Source: DASZHJ01 sp035280245 (GTDB lineage: Bacteria; Pseudomonadota; Alphaproteobacteria; ATCC43930; CGMCC-115725). Taken from it: a stretch of DNA of 64,000 nt. Below, in pieces: positions 45,613 through 54,282 of the stretch. Made by a program: the position numbers and the translations under genes. The DNA lies in the NCBI GenBank assembly GCA_035280245.1, contig DATEGF010000366.1, positions 79,441-143,440 of the forward strand, given 5' to 3'. The notes under the pieces are model-generated. The model worked only from the letters and a program-made list of their open reading frames with translations. It searched no databases and was not told the origin of the DNA. The first letter of the stretch is position 1, and every line of letters starts with the position of its first letter.

Positions 45613-47322
45613 TCAGGCCTTCCAGACCTTGTTGAACTGATGGTACTGGGTCGGGTGACCCTCGTACCCGTTCACGCTTTTGCCGACCATCGTGTAGATC
45701 GGCCGGAAGTACGGCATGATCATCACGGCGTCGTCCTGCAGGATCTTCGCCGCCTTCATCAGCTTGGGCTTACGCTCGTGGACGTCGAGCGTCGCCTCGG
45801 CCGCGTCGAGCGCCTTGTCGAACTCGGGGTTCGCGTAGTGGCTCTCGTTCCAGGGCACCCCTGTCCGGTAGGCCAGCGACATCGCCATGGTACCGAGCGG
45901 ACGGTGCGTCCAGGCGGTGCATCCGAACAGCGTCTTGTCCCAGATCTCCCAGAATTTCGCGGATGGCAGGATGTTGATCTTGAGTGTGATCCCGGACTCC
46001 TTCATCTGGTCGCGCATGGCCTCGCAAGCCGTCTGCTGCTCATTGCCGTCGGTGTTGCCGACGTCGATGGTGAGTTCGATGCCGTTCTCGTAGCCGGCCT
46101 CCTTGAGCAGTTGCTTCGCCGCCGCGACATCCTTCTTGATCGGCGGCAGCGGATCGTAGTCGGGATGAACCGGCGCCACGTGATGGTTCTGACCGATGTC
46201 GCCGCCCTCAGGGTAGACGAGCTTCTTCACCGCCTCGTTGTCGACGGATTTCAAGACAGCCTGCCGCACCCGCTTGTCCGTGAACGGCTTCTGGTCGACC
46301 TGCATGCGGCAGGCGATGGTCTGCGCCGTCCGCGCGATGTGGATCGCGCCCGGGAGCGACTTGGCGAGGTCCAGCTGCTCGACTGAGAATTGATAGACGC
46401 CGTCAACGTCGCCCGATGCGAAAGCGGGAAGCTGGTTGGTCGTCTCGAAGTTGTAGTAGTGGATCTCGTCGAGATAGACCTTTCCGCCCCAGTAGTTGAA
46501 ATCCTTCCCGTCCTTGGTCTTGGTGATGCGCTTCAAGATGCAGCGGTCACCGACCTTGAGCTGTGCGAGCTCGAATGGGCCGGTGCCGATCATGTTGTCC
46601 GAGAGCGGCGGCTTGAAGGAAGGATGCGCGATCGCCGTCGGATAGTTGTAGCAGTCCTCGGGCGCCGACAGCACCGGCTTATTCAGGTGGAATCGGATCG
46701 TGTTCTTGTCGACGACCTCAATCGCTCCTTTGCTCAGGCGCTTGATCGGCTTGCCCTTGGCATCCTTCTCGTCGGTCACGTCGACCATCGCCGAGAAAAC
46801 CGAGAGACCGACGTTGGACGAGGCGGTCTTGGGATCGAGCCAGCGCTCGACGTTCCATTTGACGTGGTCGGCGGTGAACTCCTCGCCGTTATGCCACATC
46901 ACGCCCTTGCGCAGGTTGAATGTCCAGGTCTTGAGGTCCTCAGCGGCGGTCCAGCTCTCCGCCAGCATCGGGCGGGTGACGTTGTCGGGTCCTGTCATCA
47001 CCAGGTATTCGAGCGTGTGCCGCGTCTGGTTCGACATTGGGACCCACGAATAGGTCGCGGGGTCCTCCATCTTCTGGACTTCCATCGCGATCTTGAGGAT
47101 ACCCCCCGCCTTGGCCTTGGGGTCGTCGGCGGGGAACGGCATGTTGCTGGCGGCGAACGCGGGCTCGGGCAGGCCGGCCATCGCATAGGCGACGGTTGCC
47201 GAGGTGCCGAGCAGCGCTGCCACGCGGATGAACTCGCGGCGATCCATGCGGCCGCGCTTCATGAGGCCGAACGCCTCATGGACCTTCGGATGATCGGAAC
47301 TCCCTGGTTTCCTGGATGTCAT
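45613..47322 (-). CDS. Peptide-type substrate-binding protein with Tat signal
   Basis: A 569-residue SBP_bac_5 protein. The N terminus carries a twin-arginine signal, RMDRREFIRVAALLGTS (about residues 25-41), then a hydrophobic run ending PAFA, so it is exported folded. The body has LRKGVMWHNGEEFTADHVKW and MIGTGPFELAQLKVGDRC. The operon has a fused ATPase and N-extended permease, a type seen with importers of unusual peptides or opines. AGGAGGAG lies just before the ATG. It is divergent from the DMGDH-like gene by 213 bp, which suggests shared control and a linked substrate. Confidence 0.92.
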   Translation of the reverse strand: MTSRKPGSSDHPKVHEAFGLMKRGRMDRREFIRVAALLGTSATVAYAMAGLPEPAFAASNMPFPADDPKAKAGGILKIAMEVQKMEDPATYSWVPMSNQTRHTLEYLVMTGPDNVTRPMLAESWTAAEDLKTWTFNLRKGVMWHNGEEFTADHVKWNVERWLDPKTASSNVGLSVFSAMVDVTDEKDAKGKPIKRLSKGAIEVVDKNTIRFHLNKPVLSAPEDCYNYPTAIAHPSFKPPLSDNMIGTGPFELAQLKVGDRCILKRITKTKDGKDFNYWGGKVYLDEIHYYNFETTNQLPAFASGDVDGVYQFSVEQLDLAKSLPGAIHIARTAQTIACRMQVDQKPFTDKRVRQAVLKSVDNEAVKKLVYPEGGDIGQNHHVAPVHPDYDPLPPIKKDVAAAKQLLKEAGYENGIELTIDVGNTDGNEQQTACEAMRDQMKESGITLKINILPSAKFWEIWDKTLFGCTAWTHRPLGTMAMSLAYRTGVPWNESHYANPEFDKALDAAEATLDVHERKPKLMKAAKILQDDAVMIMPYFRPIYTMVGKSVNGYEGHPTQYHQFNKVWKA

Positions 47323-47535
47323 AGCGCCTCTCCTCCTCTGTTCGGTGTTCTATATGGCCACCGTTGATCTTCTCGCGGACAAGCGGCGGCACCTACCGTG
47401 AACGCTAATGCCAAGTCGAGGGTAGTGCAAGTTTACCCCACCGGCGCGAGCCTCGCGGTATCGCCCTGAACGATGCGCGCCGCCCGCTTCTGACCTATGA
47501 TCGCCCGGGGAACCGGCAAAAGGATCGGGTGGGCG

Positions 47536-49950
47536 ATGAAATCCCATGCACAGGTGGCGGTGATCGGCGGCGGCGTGGTCGGGTGCAGCGTGCTCTATCA
47601 TCTGACGAAGGCCGGCTGGAAGGACGTGGTGCTCGTCGAGCGCAACGAGCTCACCTCGGGCTCGACCTGGCATGCGGCAGGCGGCATGCACACCATCAAC
47701 AGCGACCCCAACGTCGCCAAGCTCCAGCAATACACAATCAATCTCTACAAGGAGATCGAGCAGATCTCCGGCCAGTCCTGCGGCGTCCACATCACCGAGG
47801 GCATCTCTCTCGCCGCCACCCGCGAACGGATGGATTGGCTCAAGCTGATGTGCGGCCGCGGCCGCTACCTCGGTCTCGGCCAGGAGCTGGTCACGGCGGA
47901 CGAGGCTGCGAAGCTCTTCCCGCTGATGGACAAGAAGTACTTCGTCGGCGGCCTCTACAATCCGCTCGAGGGCCATGTCGATCCCTCGGGCGTGACCCAA
48001 GCCTACGCCAAGGCCGCGCGCCTCCAGGGCGCCGAGATCTACCGCTTCAACCGCGTTACCGACCTGCAGCATCGGCCTGACGGCACGTGGGACGTTGTCA
48101 CCGAGCAGGGCACGATCCACGCCGAGCACATCGTCAATGCCGGCGGGCTCTGGGCGCGCGAGGTCGGCCGTATGGTCGGCCTCGAGCTCCCTGTGCTGGC
48201 GATGGAGCACCACTACCTCATCACCGAGGAGATTCCCGAGGTCGTCGCCTCGCCCAAGGAGGTGCTGCACATCGTGGACCCCGAGGGCGAGATCTACATG
48301 CGCCAGGAAGGCCGCGGCATGCTGATGGGGACCTATGAGAAGGCGGCGACGCCGTGGTCCGAGAAAACCACGCCGTGGGACTTCACCTACGCATTGCTCC
48401 CGACCGACCTCGACCGCATCTCGCCGTCGCTCGAGCTGGGCTTCAAGCATTTCCCGCCGATCGGCCGCGCCGGCATCAAGAAGGTCGTCAATGGGCCCTT
48501 CACCTTCGCGCCCGACGGGAACCCGCTGGTGGGACCGGTGCGCGGCCTCAAGAACTACTGGTCGGCCTGCGCCGTCATGGCGGGGTTCAGCCAGGGCGGC
48601 GGCGTGGGCCTCGCGCTCTCGAATTGGATGATCCGCGGCGATCCCGGCTTCGATGTTTGGGCCATGGACATCTCGCGCTTCGGCGATTGGGCGACCATGG
48701 CCTACACCAATGCCAAGGTGCGCGAGAACTATTCGCGCCGCTTCAGCATCCGCTTCCCCAACGAGGAGCTGCCCGCGGCGCGCCCGCTGCGCACCACGCC
48801 GGTCTACGACCGGCTCAAATCCGAGGGCGCGGTGTTCGGCGTCTCCTTCGGGCTCGAGCACGCGCTCTGGTTCGCGCGCGACGGCATGAAGGCCGAGGAG
48901 GACGTGACCTTCCGCCGCTCGAACGCGCACGAGACCGTCGGCGCCGAGTGCCACGCCGTGCGCACCGGCGTGGGTCTCATGGAGATCTCGACCTACGCCA
49001 AATACGAGGTGACGGGTGCGGGCGCCGAGGCCTGGCTCTCGCATCTCCTGGTCGGGCGCATGCCGCCGCAAGGCCGGCTCGCCCTCACGCCGATGCTCAA
49101 TCCCAACGGCAAGCTGATCGGCGACTTCACGGTCGCGAAGGCAGGGTCCGAGCGCTTCTATATCTTCGGCTCCGGCATTGCCGAGGACTATCACATGCGC
49201 TGGTTCGAGGCGTGGGTGCCCGACCGCGGTGTTGCCATTCGTCCGTTGCGATCGGACGTCACGGGCCTTTCGATCGCGGGGCCGCGCTCGCGTGAGCTGC
49301 TGCAGCGTCTGACCTCGCAAGACGTCTCGAGCGCCGCATTCCCGTTCCTCTCATTCCGCGAGCTGGAGCTGGGCATGATCCTCGCGAAGGTCGGCCGCAT
49401 CACCTTTACGGGCGATCTCGGCTACGAGATCTGGGTCGGCGTCGATTACCAGCGCGCGCTCTACGACCTGCTGATGGAGAATGGCCGCGATCTCGGCCTG
49501 CGTCTGTTCGGCGCGCGGGCGCTCAATTTACTGCGCCTCGAGAAGAGCTTCGGCAGCTGGGCGCGGGAGTACCGGCCGATCTATGGCCCCTTCGAGGCTG
49601 GGCTCGGCCGGTTCGTGCATCTGCGCAAGAACGACTTCGTCGGCCGGGACGCCGCGCTCAAAGAGAAAGAGGCGGGAGCGAAACGCCGGCTGGTCACCTT
49701 CGCCATCGATGCCGCGGACGCCGACTGCATCGGCGACGAGCCGGTCTGGCACGCTGGCAAGGTGGTCGGCTGGATCACCTCCGGCGGCTATGCCCATCAC
49801 GTGAAGAAATCGGTGGCCCTCGGCTACATACCCGCGGAACTCACGTCGGCGCGCGACGGCTTCGAGGTCGAGATCATCGGCAATCGCCGCCCCGCCATCA
49901 TCACGCCGGTTCCGCTCTTCGATCCCGACGGCACGCGGATGCGTGGATAG
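47536..49950 (+). CDS. Dimethylglycine/sarcosine dehydrogenase-like FAD and GcvT fusion protein
   Basis: An 804-residue protein. The DAO-type FAD domain starts AVIGGGVVGCSVLYHL; the SGSTWHAAGG motif carries the His (H46) that binds FAD covalently in DMGDH and sarcosine dehydrogenase. From about residue 430 a GcvT-like folate-binding domain follows (HAVRTGVGLMEISTYAKYEV, then GDLGYEIWV and ARALNLLRLEKSFGSW). It should oxidise an N-methyl group and pass formaldehyde to tetrahydrofolate, making methylene-THF, which MetF could then use. An OCD-family gene follows 10 bp later. The exact N-methylated substrate is not fixed by sequence. Confidence 0.93.
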   Translation: MKSHAQVAVIGGGVVGCSVLYHLTKAGWKDVVLVERNELTSGSTWHAAGGMHTINSDPNVAKLQQYTINLYKEIEQISGQSCGVHITEGISLAATRERMDWLKLMCGRGRYLGLGQELVTADEAAKLFPLMDKKYFVGGLYNPLEGHVDPSGVTQAYAKAARLQGAEIYRFNRVTDLQHRPDGTWDVVTEQGTIHAEHIVNAGGLWAREVGRMVGLELPVLAMEHHYLITEEIPEVVASPKEVLHIVDPEGEIYMRQEGRGMLMGTYEKAATPWSEKTTPWDFTYALLPTDLDRISPSLELGFKHFPPIGRAGIKKVVNGPFTFAPDGNPLVGPVRGLKNYWSACAVMAGFSQGGGVGLALSNWMIRGDPGFDVWAMDISRFGDWATMAYTNAKVRENYSRRFSIRFPNEELPAARPLRTTPVYDRLKSEGAVFGVSFGLEHALWFARDGMKAEEDVTFRRSNAHETVGAECHAVRTGVGLMEISTYAKYEVTGAGAEAWLSHLLVGRMPPQGRLALTPMLNPNGKLIGDFTVAKAGSERFYIFGSGIAEDYHMRWFEAWVPDRGVAIRPLRSDVTGLSIAGPRSRELLQRLTSQDVSSAAFPFLSFRELELGMILAKVGRITFTGDLGYEIWVGVDYQRALYDLLMENGRDLGLRLFGARALNLLRLEKSFGSWAREYRPIYGPFEAGLGRFVHLRKNDFVGRDAALKEKEAGAKRRLVTFAIDAADADCIGDEPVWHAGKVVGWITSGGYAHHVKKSVALGYIPAELTSARDGFEVEIIGNRRPAIITPVPLFDPDGTRMRG

Positions 49951-49960
49951 GGGAGGGACG

Positions 49961-50968
49961 ATGCCGAAGATCGACATCACCTATCTCGGCGGGCCCGAAG
50001 TCGAGAAGCTCGCGCTCACCGACGACGAGATCCTTAAGGCGACCGAGGACGTGCTCCGCGCCCAGGGCAGCGGCGAGACCGTGATCGAGCCGCGCGTCCA
50101 TCTTGTGCCCGATCCCAAGACCATCCGCGGGCACTTCAATGTGCTCCGCGGCTACGTGGCGCCGCTCGGCGTCGCGGGCGTCAAGATCGTCAGCGACTAC
50201 GTCGACAACTACAAGCACGGCCTGCGCTCCGAGATGGCGTTGCTCAATCTCTTCCATCCCGCGACGGGGATGCCCGTCGCGGTGATCGATGCCAGCGACA
50301 TCACGGACATGCGGACCGGCGCCGTCACTGCTATCGGCGCGAAATATCTCGCGCGAAAGAACAGCGCCGTGCTCGGCCACATCGGCGCTCGCGGCAGCTC
50401 ATACTGGAACGTGCGGCTGCTGGACCGGCTCTTCGGTTTCAAGGAGATCCGCGTGCACTCGCGGCGGCCTGAGAGCCGCAAAGCCTTCGGCGAGCGGCTC
50501 ACGCGCGATCTCGGCAAGCCCGTCATCGTGACCGAGGATTGGGAGGGCTGCATCAAAGGCGCCGACATCGTGGTGGAGGCCTCGCGCCTCGTGGAGCCGG
50601 CGCCGCTCCTCAAGACCGAGTGGATCAAGCCGAGCGCTTTCGTGGTGCCCTACGGCACCATGAGCGCGCTCGAGCTCTCGCTCACGGACATCATGAACAA
50701 GCTTGTGGTGGACGACTGGGGCCAGTGCCGGCAGGGGCCGTTCGGCGCGCTCCGCGCCCATGTCGAGGCTGGCAAGCTCTCGGAGAAGACCCTCCACGCC
50801 GAGCTCGGCCACATCGTTGCGGGAAAGAAGCCCGGCCGCGAGAGCGACCGCGAGACCATTTTGTTCTGGCATCGCGGTCTCAGCATCACCGACATCGCGT
50901 TGGGGTTCGCGATGCTCGAGAAGGCGCGCCGCATGGGCCTCGGCCAGCAACTGGTCTTCGCGGAGTAG
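49961..50968 (+). CDS. Ornithine cyclodeaminase/mu-crystallin family protein
   Basis: A 335-residue protein. DASDITDMRTGAVTAIGAKYL is the conserved substrate and hinge stretch of the family. The Rossmann motif reads LGHIGARGSSYWNVRLL; typical members have GxGxQA here, so the dinucleotide loop is unusual. FKEIRVHSRRPESRKAF follows. Members are cyclodeaminases, ketimine reductases or alanine dehydrogenases. GGGAGGGACG precedes the ATG. Located between the DMGDH-like and PhnD-like genes in one operon, it may handle an imine or amino acid released upstream. Confidence 0.9.
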   Translation: MPKIDITYLGGPEVEKLALTDDEILKATEDVLRAQGSGETVIEPRVHLVPDPKTIRGHFNVLRGYVAPLGVAGVKIVSDYVDNYKHGLRSEMALLNLFHPATGMPVAVIDASDITDMRTGAVTAIGAKYLARKNSAVLGHIGARGSSYWNVRLLDRLFGFKEIRVHSRRPESRKAFGERLTRDLGKPVIVTEDWEGCIKGADIVVEASRLVEPAPLLKTEWIKPSAFVVPYGTMSALELSLTDIMNKLVVDDWGQCRQGPFGALRAHVEAGKLSEKTLHAELGHIVAGKKPGRESDRETILFWHRGLSITDIALGFAMLEKARRMGLGQQLVFAE

Positions 50969-50972
50969 TGCC

Positions 50973-51773
50973 ATGACCGCGCGCATCGCCAATGCTCGCA
51001 TGTATTCCGTGGCACCGGGCGCCGCTGCGGCCTGGCGGCGTCTCTTCGAATGGGTGGCGAAGGAGAGTGGTGTCCCGCTCGAGATCATCGATCATGCGTT
51101 TCCAGCGAAGCTCGAGGAGCTCTGGGCGCGGTCGGATCTCGCGGCCACGTTCATCTGCGGCCTGCCCTTCGCGAAGGACTCGCGACCGCTCGTGCCCGTC
51201 GCGGCGCCGCTGCCGCTCGCGCCCCGCTATGGCGGCAAGCCCGTCTACTTCACCGACTTCATCGTGAAGAACGACAGTCCCTACCGCACGCTCGCCGACA
51301 CGTTCGGCAAACGGCTCGCTTACACGATCCAGAGTTCGCATTCCGGCTACAACGCGGTCCGGCACCACATGCTGCGCTACCGCACGCCCGAGCGTACGAG
51401 CCTCTATGCCGAGACCGTCGGCCCCGTCTTTACGCCGCGTCGCTCGCTCGAGGCGCTGATCGCCGGCGCCACCGACGTGGCACCGCTCGACAGCCTCTGC
51501 CACGACCTGCTCCGCCTCTACGAGCCCGAGATGACCCGCCAGACCCGCATCATCGAGAGCACTGACCCGTGGCCGGTGCCGCTCCTGGTGGCGGCGCCAG
51601 GGAGCGACCTCGAGCAGGCGGCGCTTTTGACGCGCACCTTCACGCGCGCGCCCGCCGAATTGTGCCGCCCGCTCGCCCTCGCAGGCTTCGCTCCCACGGA
51701 GGCGAAGACCTATGCGCGGATGCCCGAGACGGAGGAGCAGGCGGTCGAGGCCGGATATCCGGTGCTGGCTTAG
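50973..51773 (+). CDS. PhnD/SsuA/transferrin-like binding-fold protein without signal peptide
   Basis: A 266-residue protein with the periplasmic binding fold of the PhnD family: LAATFICGLPFAKDSRP, GKPVYFTDFIVKNDSPYRTLADTFGKRLAYT and GATDVAPLDSLCHDLL. No signal peptide is seen (start MTARIANARMYSVAPG), so it may stay in the cytosol, bind a small ligand as a sensor, or be misplaced at its start. It starts 4 bp after the OCD stop. No permease or ATPase of the phosphonate type is nearby. Confidence 0.82.
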   Translation: MTARIANARMYSVAPGAAAAWRRLFEWVAKESGVPLEIIDHAFPAKLEELWARSDLAATFICGLPFAKDSRPLVPVAAPLPLAPRYGGKPVYFTDFIVKNDSPYRTLADTFGKRLAYTIQSSHSGYNAVRHHMLRYRTPERTSLYAETVGPVFTPRRSLEALIAGATDVAPLDSLCHDLLRLYEPEMTRQTRIIESTDPWPVPLLVAAPGSDLEQAALLTRTFTRAPAELCRPLALAGFAPTEAKTYARMPETEEQAVEAGYPVLA

Positions 51774-51796
51774 CGCTGTCGTTGGATCGACGTCGG

Positions 51797-51913
51797 TGCG
51801 TCCTTCGACTCAGGCCCTTCGGGCCTGGCTCAGGATGAAGTCGTTTTCTTTGCGCCAGTACCAGAGTCCTTACATCCTGAGCCGCCTGCGCAGCAGGCGA
51901 GTCGAAGGACGCA
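51797..51913. repeat. Dispersed palindromic repeat, copy 3
   Basis: TGCGTCCTTCGACTC and GAGTCGAAGGACGCA are complementary outer arms. The inner pair is GGCTCAGGATGAAG and CATCCTGAGCCGC-like, with hairpins GGCCCTTCGGGCC and CGCCTGCGCAGCAGGCG. It lies between the convergent PhnD-like and PEP-mutase-like genes. Confidence 0.85.
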
Positions 51914-51939
51914 CGACAATCATGCAGGCCGAACGCAAG

Positions 51940-52764
51940 TCACCCGCGCATGAACGCGTTCAGGTCGGGCGTTGCCATGATCGTGTCGATATACCCGAAG
52001 GTGCCGCGCTCCTTGGCTTCTCGTCCCGCATTCAGCAGGCCGGTCATGGCGGCACGGTAGAGCGAGGTGGCGAGGCTGATGCGGCGGACGCCGGTGGCGG
52101 CGAGGTCGGCGACCGGGAATGACCGGCCCTTGATGCCGATCATGAAATTGAACGGCTTCGAGATCGACGAGCAGACCTTCCGCACCGCCGCGAGGTCCGG
52201 CAGCCCCGGCGCCATCAGCACGTCGGCGCCGGCCTTCTCATAGGCCTGCAACCGCTTGATCGTGTCGTCGAGGTCGGTGACGCCGCGGATGTGGTTCTCC
52301 GCCCGCGCCGTCAGCGTGAACGGGAAAGATAGCTTGCGGGCAGCGGCGACCGCGGCCGCGACCCGCTCGGCGGCGTGAGCGATCTCGAAGATCGGCTTCT
52401 GCGGATTGCCGCTGGCATCCTCGATGGAGCCGCCGACGAGGCCCACCTCGGCCGCACGCCGGATTGTCTCCGAGGCCGCCTCGGGGCCGTCACCGAATCC
52501 CTTCTCGAGATCGGCGGAGACCGGCAGGTCCGTCGCCTCGACGATCGCGCGCGCGTGGGCAAGGGCTTCCTCCCGCGTCACGGAGCCGTCGCGGCGTCCG
52601 AGCACGCCCGCCTCGGCACCGCTCGAGGTCGCCAGCGCCTCGAACCCGAGACCGGCGAGCAGCCGGGCGGACCCCGCATCCCACGGGTTCGGAATGATGA
52701 ACGCGCCGGGGCCCTCGTGCAGCTTGCGGAAGCGTGCGGCCTTGTCGCTTTGACTGACGGGCAT
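51940..52764 (-). CDS. Isocitrate lyase/PEP mutase family protein
   Basis: A 274-residue TIM-barrel protein. IPNPWDAGSARLLAGLGFEALATSS is the family N terminus, then LPVSADLEKGFGDG, VGGSIEDASGNP and LTARAENHIRGV. The KKCGH motif of isocitrate lyase is absent, as usual in this subgroup of oxaloacetate decarboxylase or carboxy-PEP-mutase-like proteins. It makes or breaks a C-C or P-C bond in a small oxo acid; which one is unknown. Divergent from dgdA, 128 bp apart. Confidence 0.9.
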   Translation of the reverse strand: MPVSQSDKAARFRKLHEGPGAFIIPNPWDAGSARLLAGLGFEALATSSGAEAGVLGRRDGSVTREEALAHARAIVEATDLPVSADLEKGFGDGPEAASETIRRAAEVGLVGGSIEDASGNPQKPIFEIAHAAERVAAAVAAARKLSFPFTLTARAENHIRGVTDLDDTIKRLQAYEKAGADVLMAPGLPDLAAVRKVCSSISKPFNFMIGIKGRSFPVADLAATGVRRISLATSLYRAAMTGLLNAGREAKERGTFGYIDTIMATPDLNAFMRG

Positions 52765-52892
52765 GGGAGTTCCTCCTCTCCATCGACGTTTGCCGGAACG
52801 CTAACACGAGGCGCCGGCCGCGAGCTGCCGCCAAATCGTGACAGCCGATGCGCGTCGGCGGTATTGTTCCGAGACATATAAGGAGAGCGGCG

Positions 52893-54224
52893 ATGGAATG
52901 GCGAGGACCGGCGGATCGCGACACCGAGATGCAATCCCGGGCGAAGCGGCATCTGCTGCGCTTTGGCGGCTCGTTCGTTGATTTCGTGCCCGTGCGCGCC
53001 GAGGGCGCATTCCTCTATGACGCCAAGGGCAAGCGCGTGCTCGATTTCACCTCGGGCCAGATGAGCGCGATCCTCGGCCATTGTCACCCCGAGATCGTCG
53101 CGACCGTGCGTGAGCAGGCGGGCAAGCTCGATCATCTCTTCTCCTCGATGATCAGCCCTCCGGTGGTGGAGCTCGCGGAGGCGCTCGCGCGGCTCGCGCC
53201 GAGCCTTCCCAAGGTGATGCTGCTCTCGACCGGCGGCGAGGCGAACGAGGCCGCGATCAAGATCGCGAAGCTGGTGACGGGCCGCTGGGAGGTCGTGGGC
53301 TTCGCGCAGTCTTGGCATGGCATGACCGGTGCCGCCGCCTCGGCGACCTACAAGGCGGGCCGGCGCGGTTACGGCCCGATGGCGGTCGGCTCCTTCGCCA
53401 TCCCGGCGCCCAATCCCTATCACCCACGCTTCGGCGGCATCAGCTGGCAGTCCGAGCTCGATGACGCCTTCGATCTCCTCGACCGCCAGAGCACCGGCAA
53501 TCTCGCGGCTTTCATCGCCGAGCCTGTGCTGAGCAGCGGCGGCATCATCGAGCTGCCGCTCGGTTATCTCGCGGCGCTCAAGAAGAAGTGCCACGAGCGC
53601 GGCATGCTTCTCATCCTCGACGAGGCGCAGACCGGCATGGGCCGCACCGGCACCATGTTCGCTTTCGAGCGTGATGGCGTGACACCAGACCTGTTGGTGC
53701 TCTCGAAGACGCTGGGCGCGGGCCTGCCGCTCTCGGCGGTGCTGGTCGGCGAGGACGCCTCGAAGATCTGTGACGAGCGTGGATTCCTTTTCTATACCAC
53801 GCACGTCAACGATCCCCTGCCGGCGGCGGTCGGTCGCAAGGTGGTCGAGATCGTCGAGCGCGACGGGTTGGCGGCACGGGCCCGGGAGCTCGGCACCCGC
53901 CTGAAGCAGGGCCTCAAGGACCTGCAGAAGAAATATCCCTGCATCGGCGACGTGCGCGGCCGCGGCCTCCTGCTCGGCCTGGAGTTCGCGCCCGATGGCG
54001 GTGGCAGCGGCCACTCCGCACAGGCGTTGTCGGATGCGGTCACTGAGACCGCGCTCTCACTCGGCCTCAGCGCCAACATCGTGCGCGCGGGCCACTCCGC
54101 CGGCGTGATGCGGATCGCACCGCCCATCACCGTCAGCGAGGCCGAGATCGACCTTGGGCTGGAGCTGCTCGAGGCAGCGCTCAAGCAGGCGCTTAGCGGT
54201 GGAGCGCGGCAAGCCGCGAATTGA
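52893..54224 (+). CDS. dgdA: 2,2-dialkylglycine decarboxylase
   Basis: A 443-residue PLP enzyme of class III aminotransferase fold. The sequence follows Burkholderia cepacia DgdA almost throughout: DFTSGQMSAILGHCHPEIV, KLVTGRWEVVGFAQSWHG, FIAEPVLSSGGIIELPLGY and LSKTLGAGLPLSAVLV. The PLP-binding Lys is residue 272, the same number as in the Burkholderia enzyme. It decarboxylates 2-aminoisobutyrate or isovaline and transaminates pyruvate to alanine. AGGAGAG precedes the ATG. No dgdR regulator is adjacent. Confidence 0.93.
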   Translation: MEWRGPADRDTEMQSRAKRHLLRFGGSFVDFVPVRAEGAFLYDAKGKRVLDFTSGQMSAILGHCHPEIVATVREQAGKLDHLFSSMISPPVVELAEALARLAPSLPKVMLLSTGGEANEAAIKIAKLVTGRWEVVGFAQSWHGMTGAAASATYKAGRRGYGPMAVGSFAIPAPNPYHPRFGGISWQSELDDAFDLLDRQSTGNLAAFIAEPVLSSGGIIELPLGYLAALKKKCHERGMLLILDEAQTGMGRTGTMFAFERDGVTPDLLVLSKTLGAGLPLSAVLVGEDASKICDERGFLFYTTHVNDPLPAAVGRKVVEIVERDGLAARARELGTRLKQGLKDLQKKYPCIGDVRGRGLLLGLEFAPDGGGSGHSAQALSDAVTETALSLGLSANIVRAGHSAGVMRIAPPITVSEAEIDLGLELLEAALKQALSGGARQAAN

Positions 54225-54282
54225 TCGCGGGAGCGCGCTGACGGACGTTTGCGCGCCACCCATCTCTGCTCTATAGCGAGGC

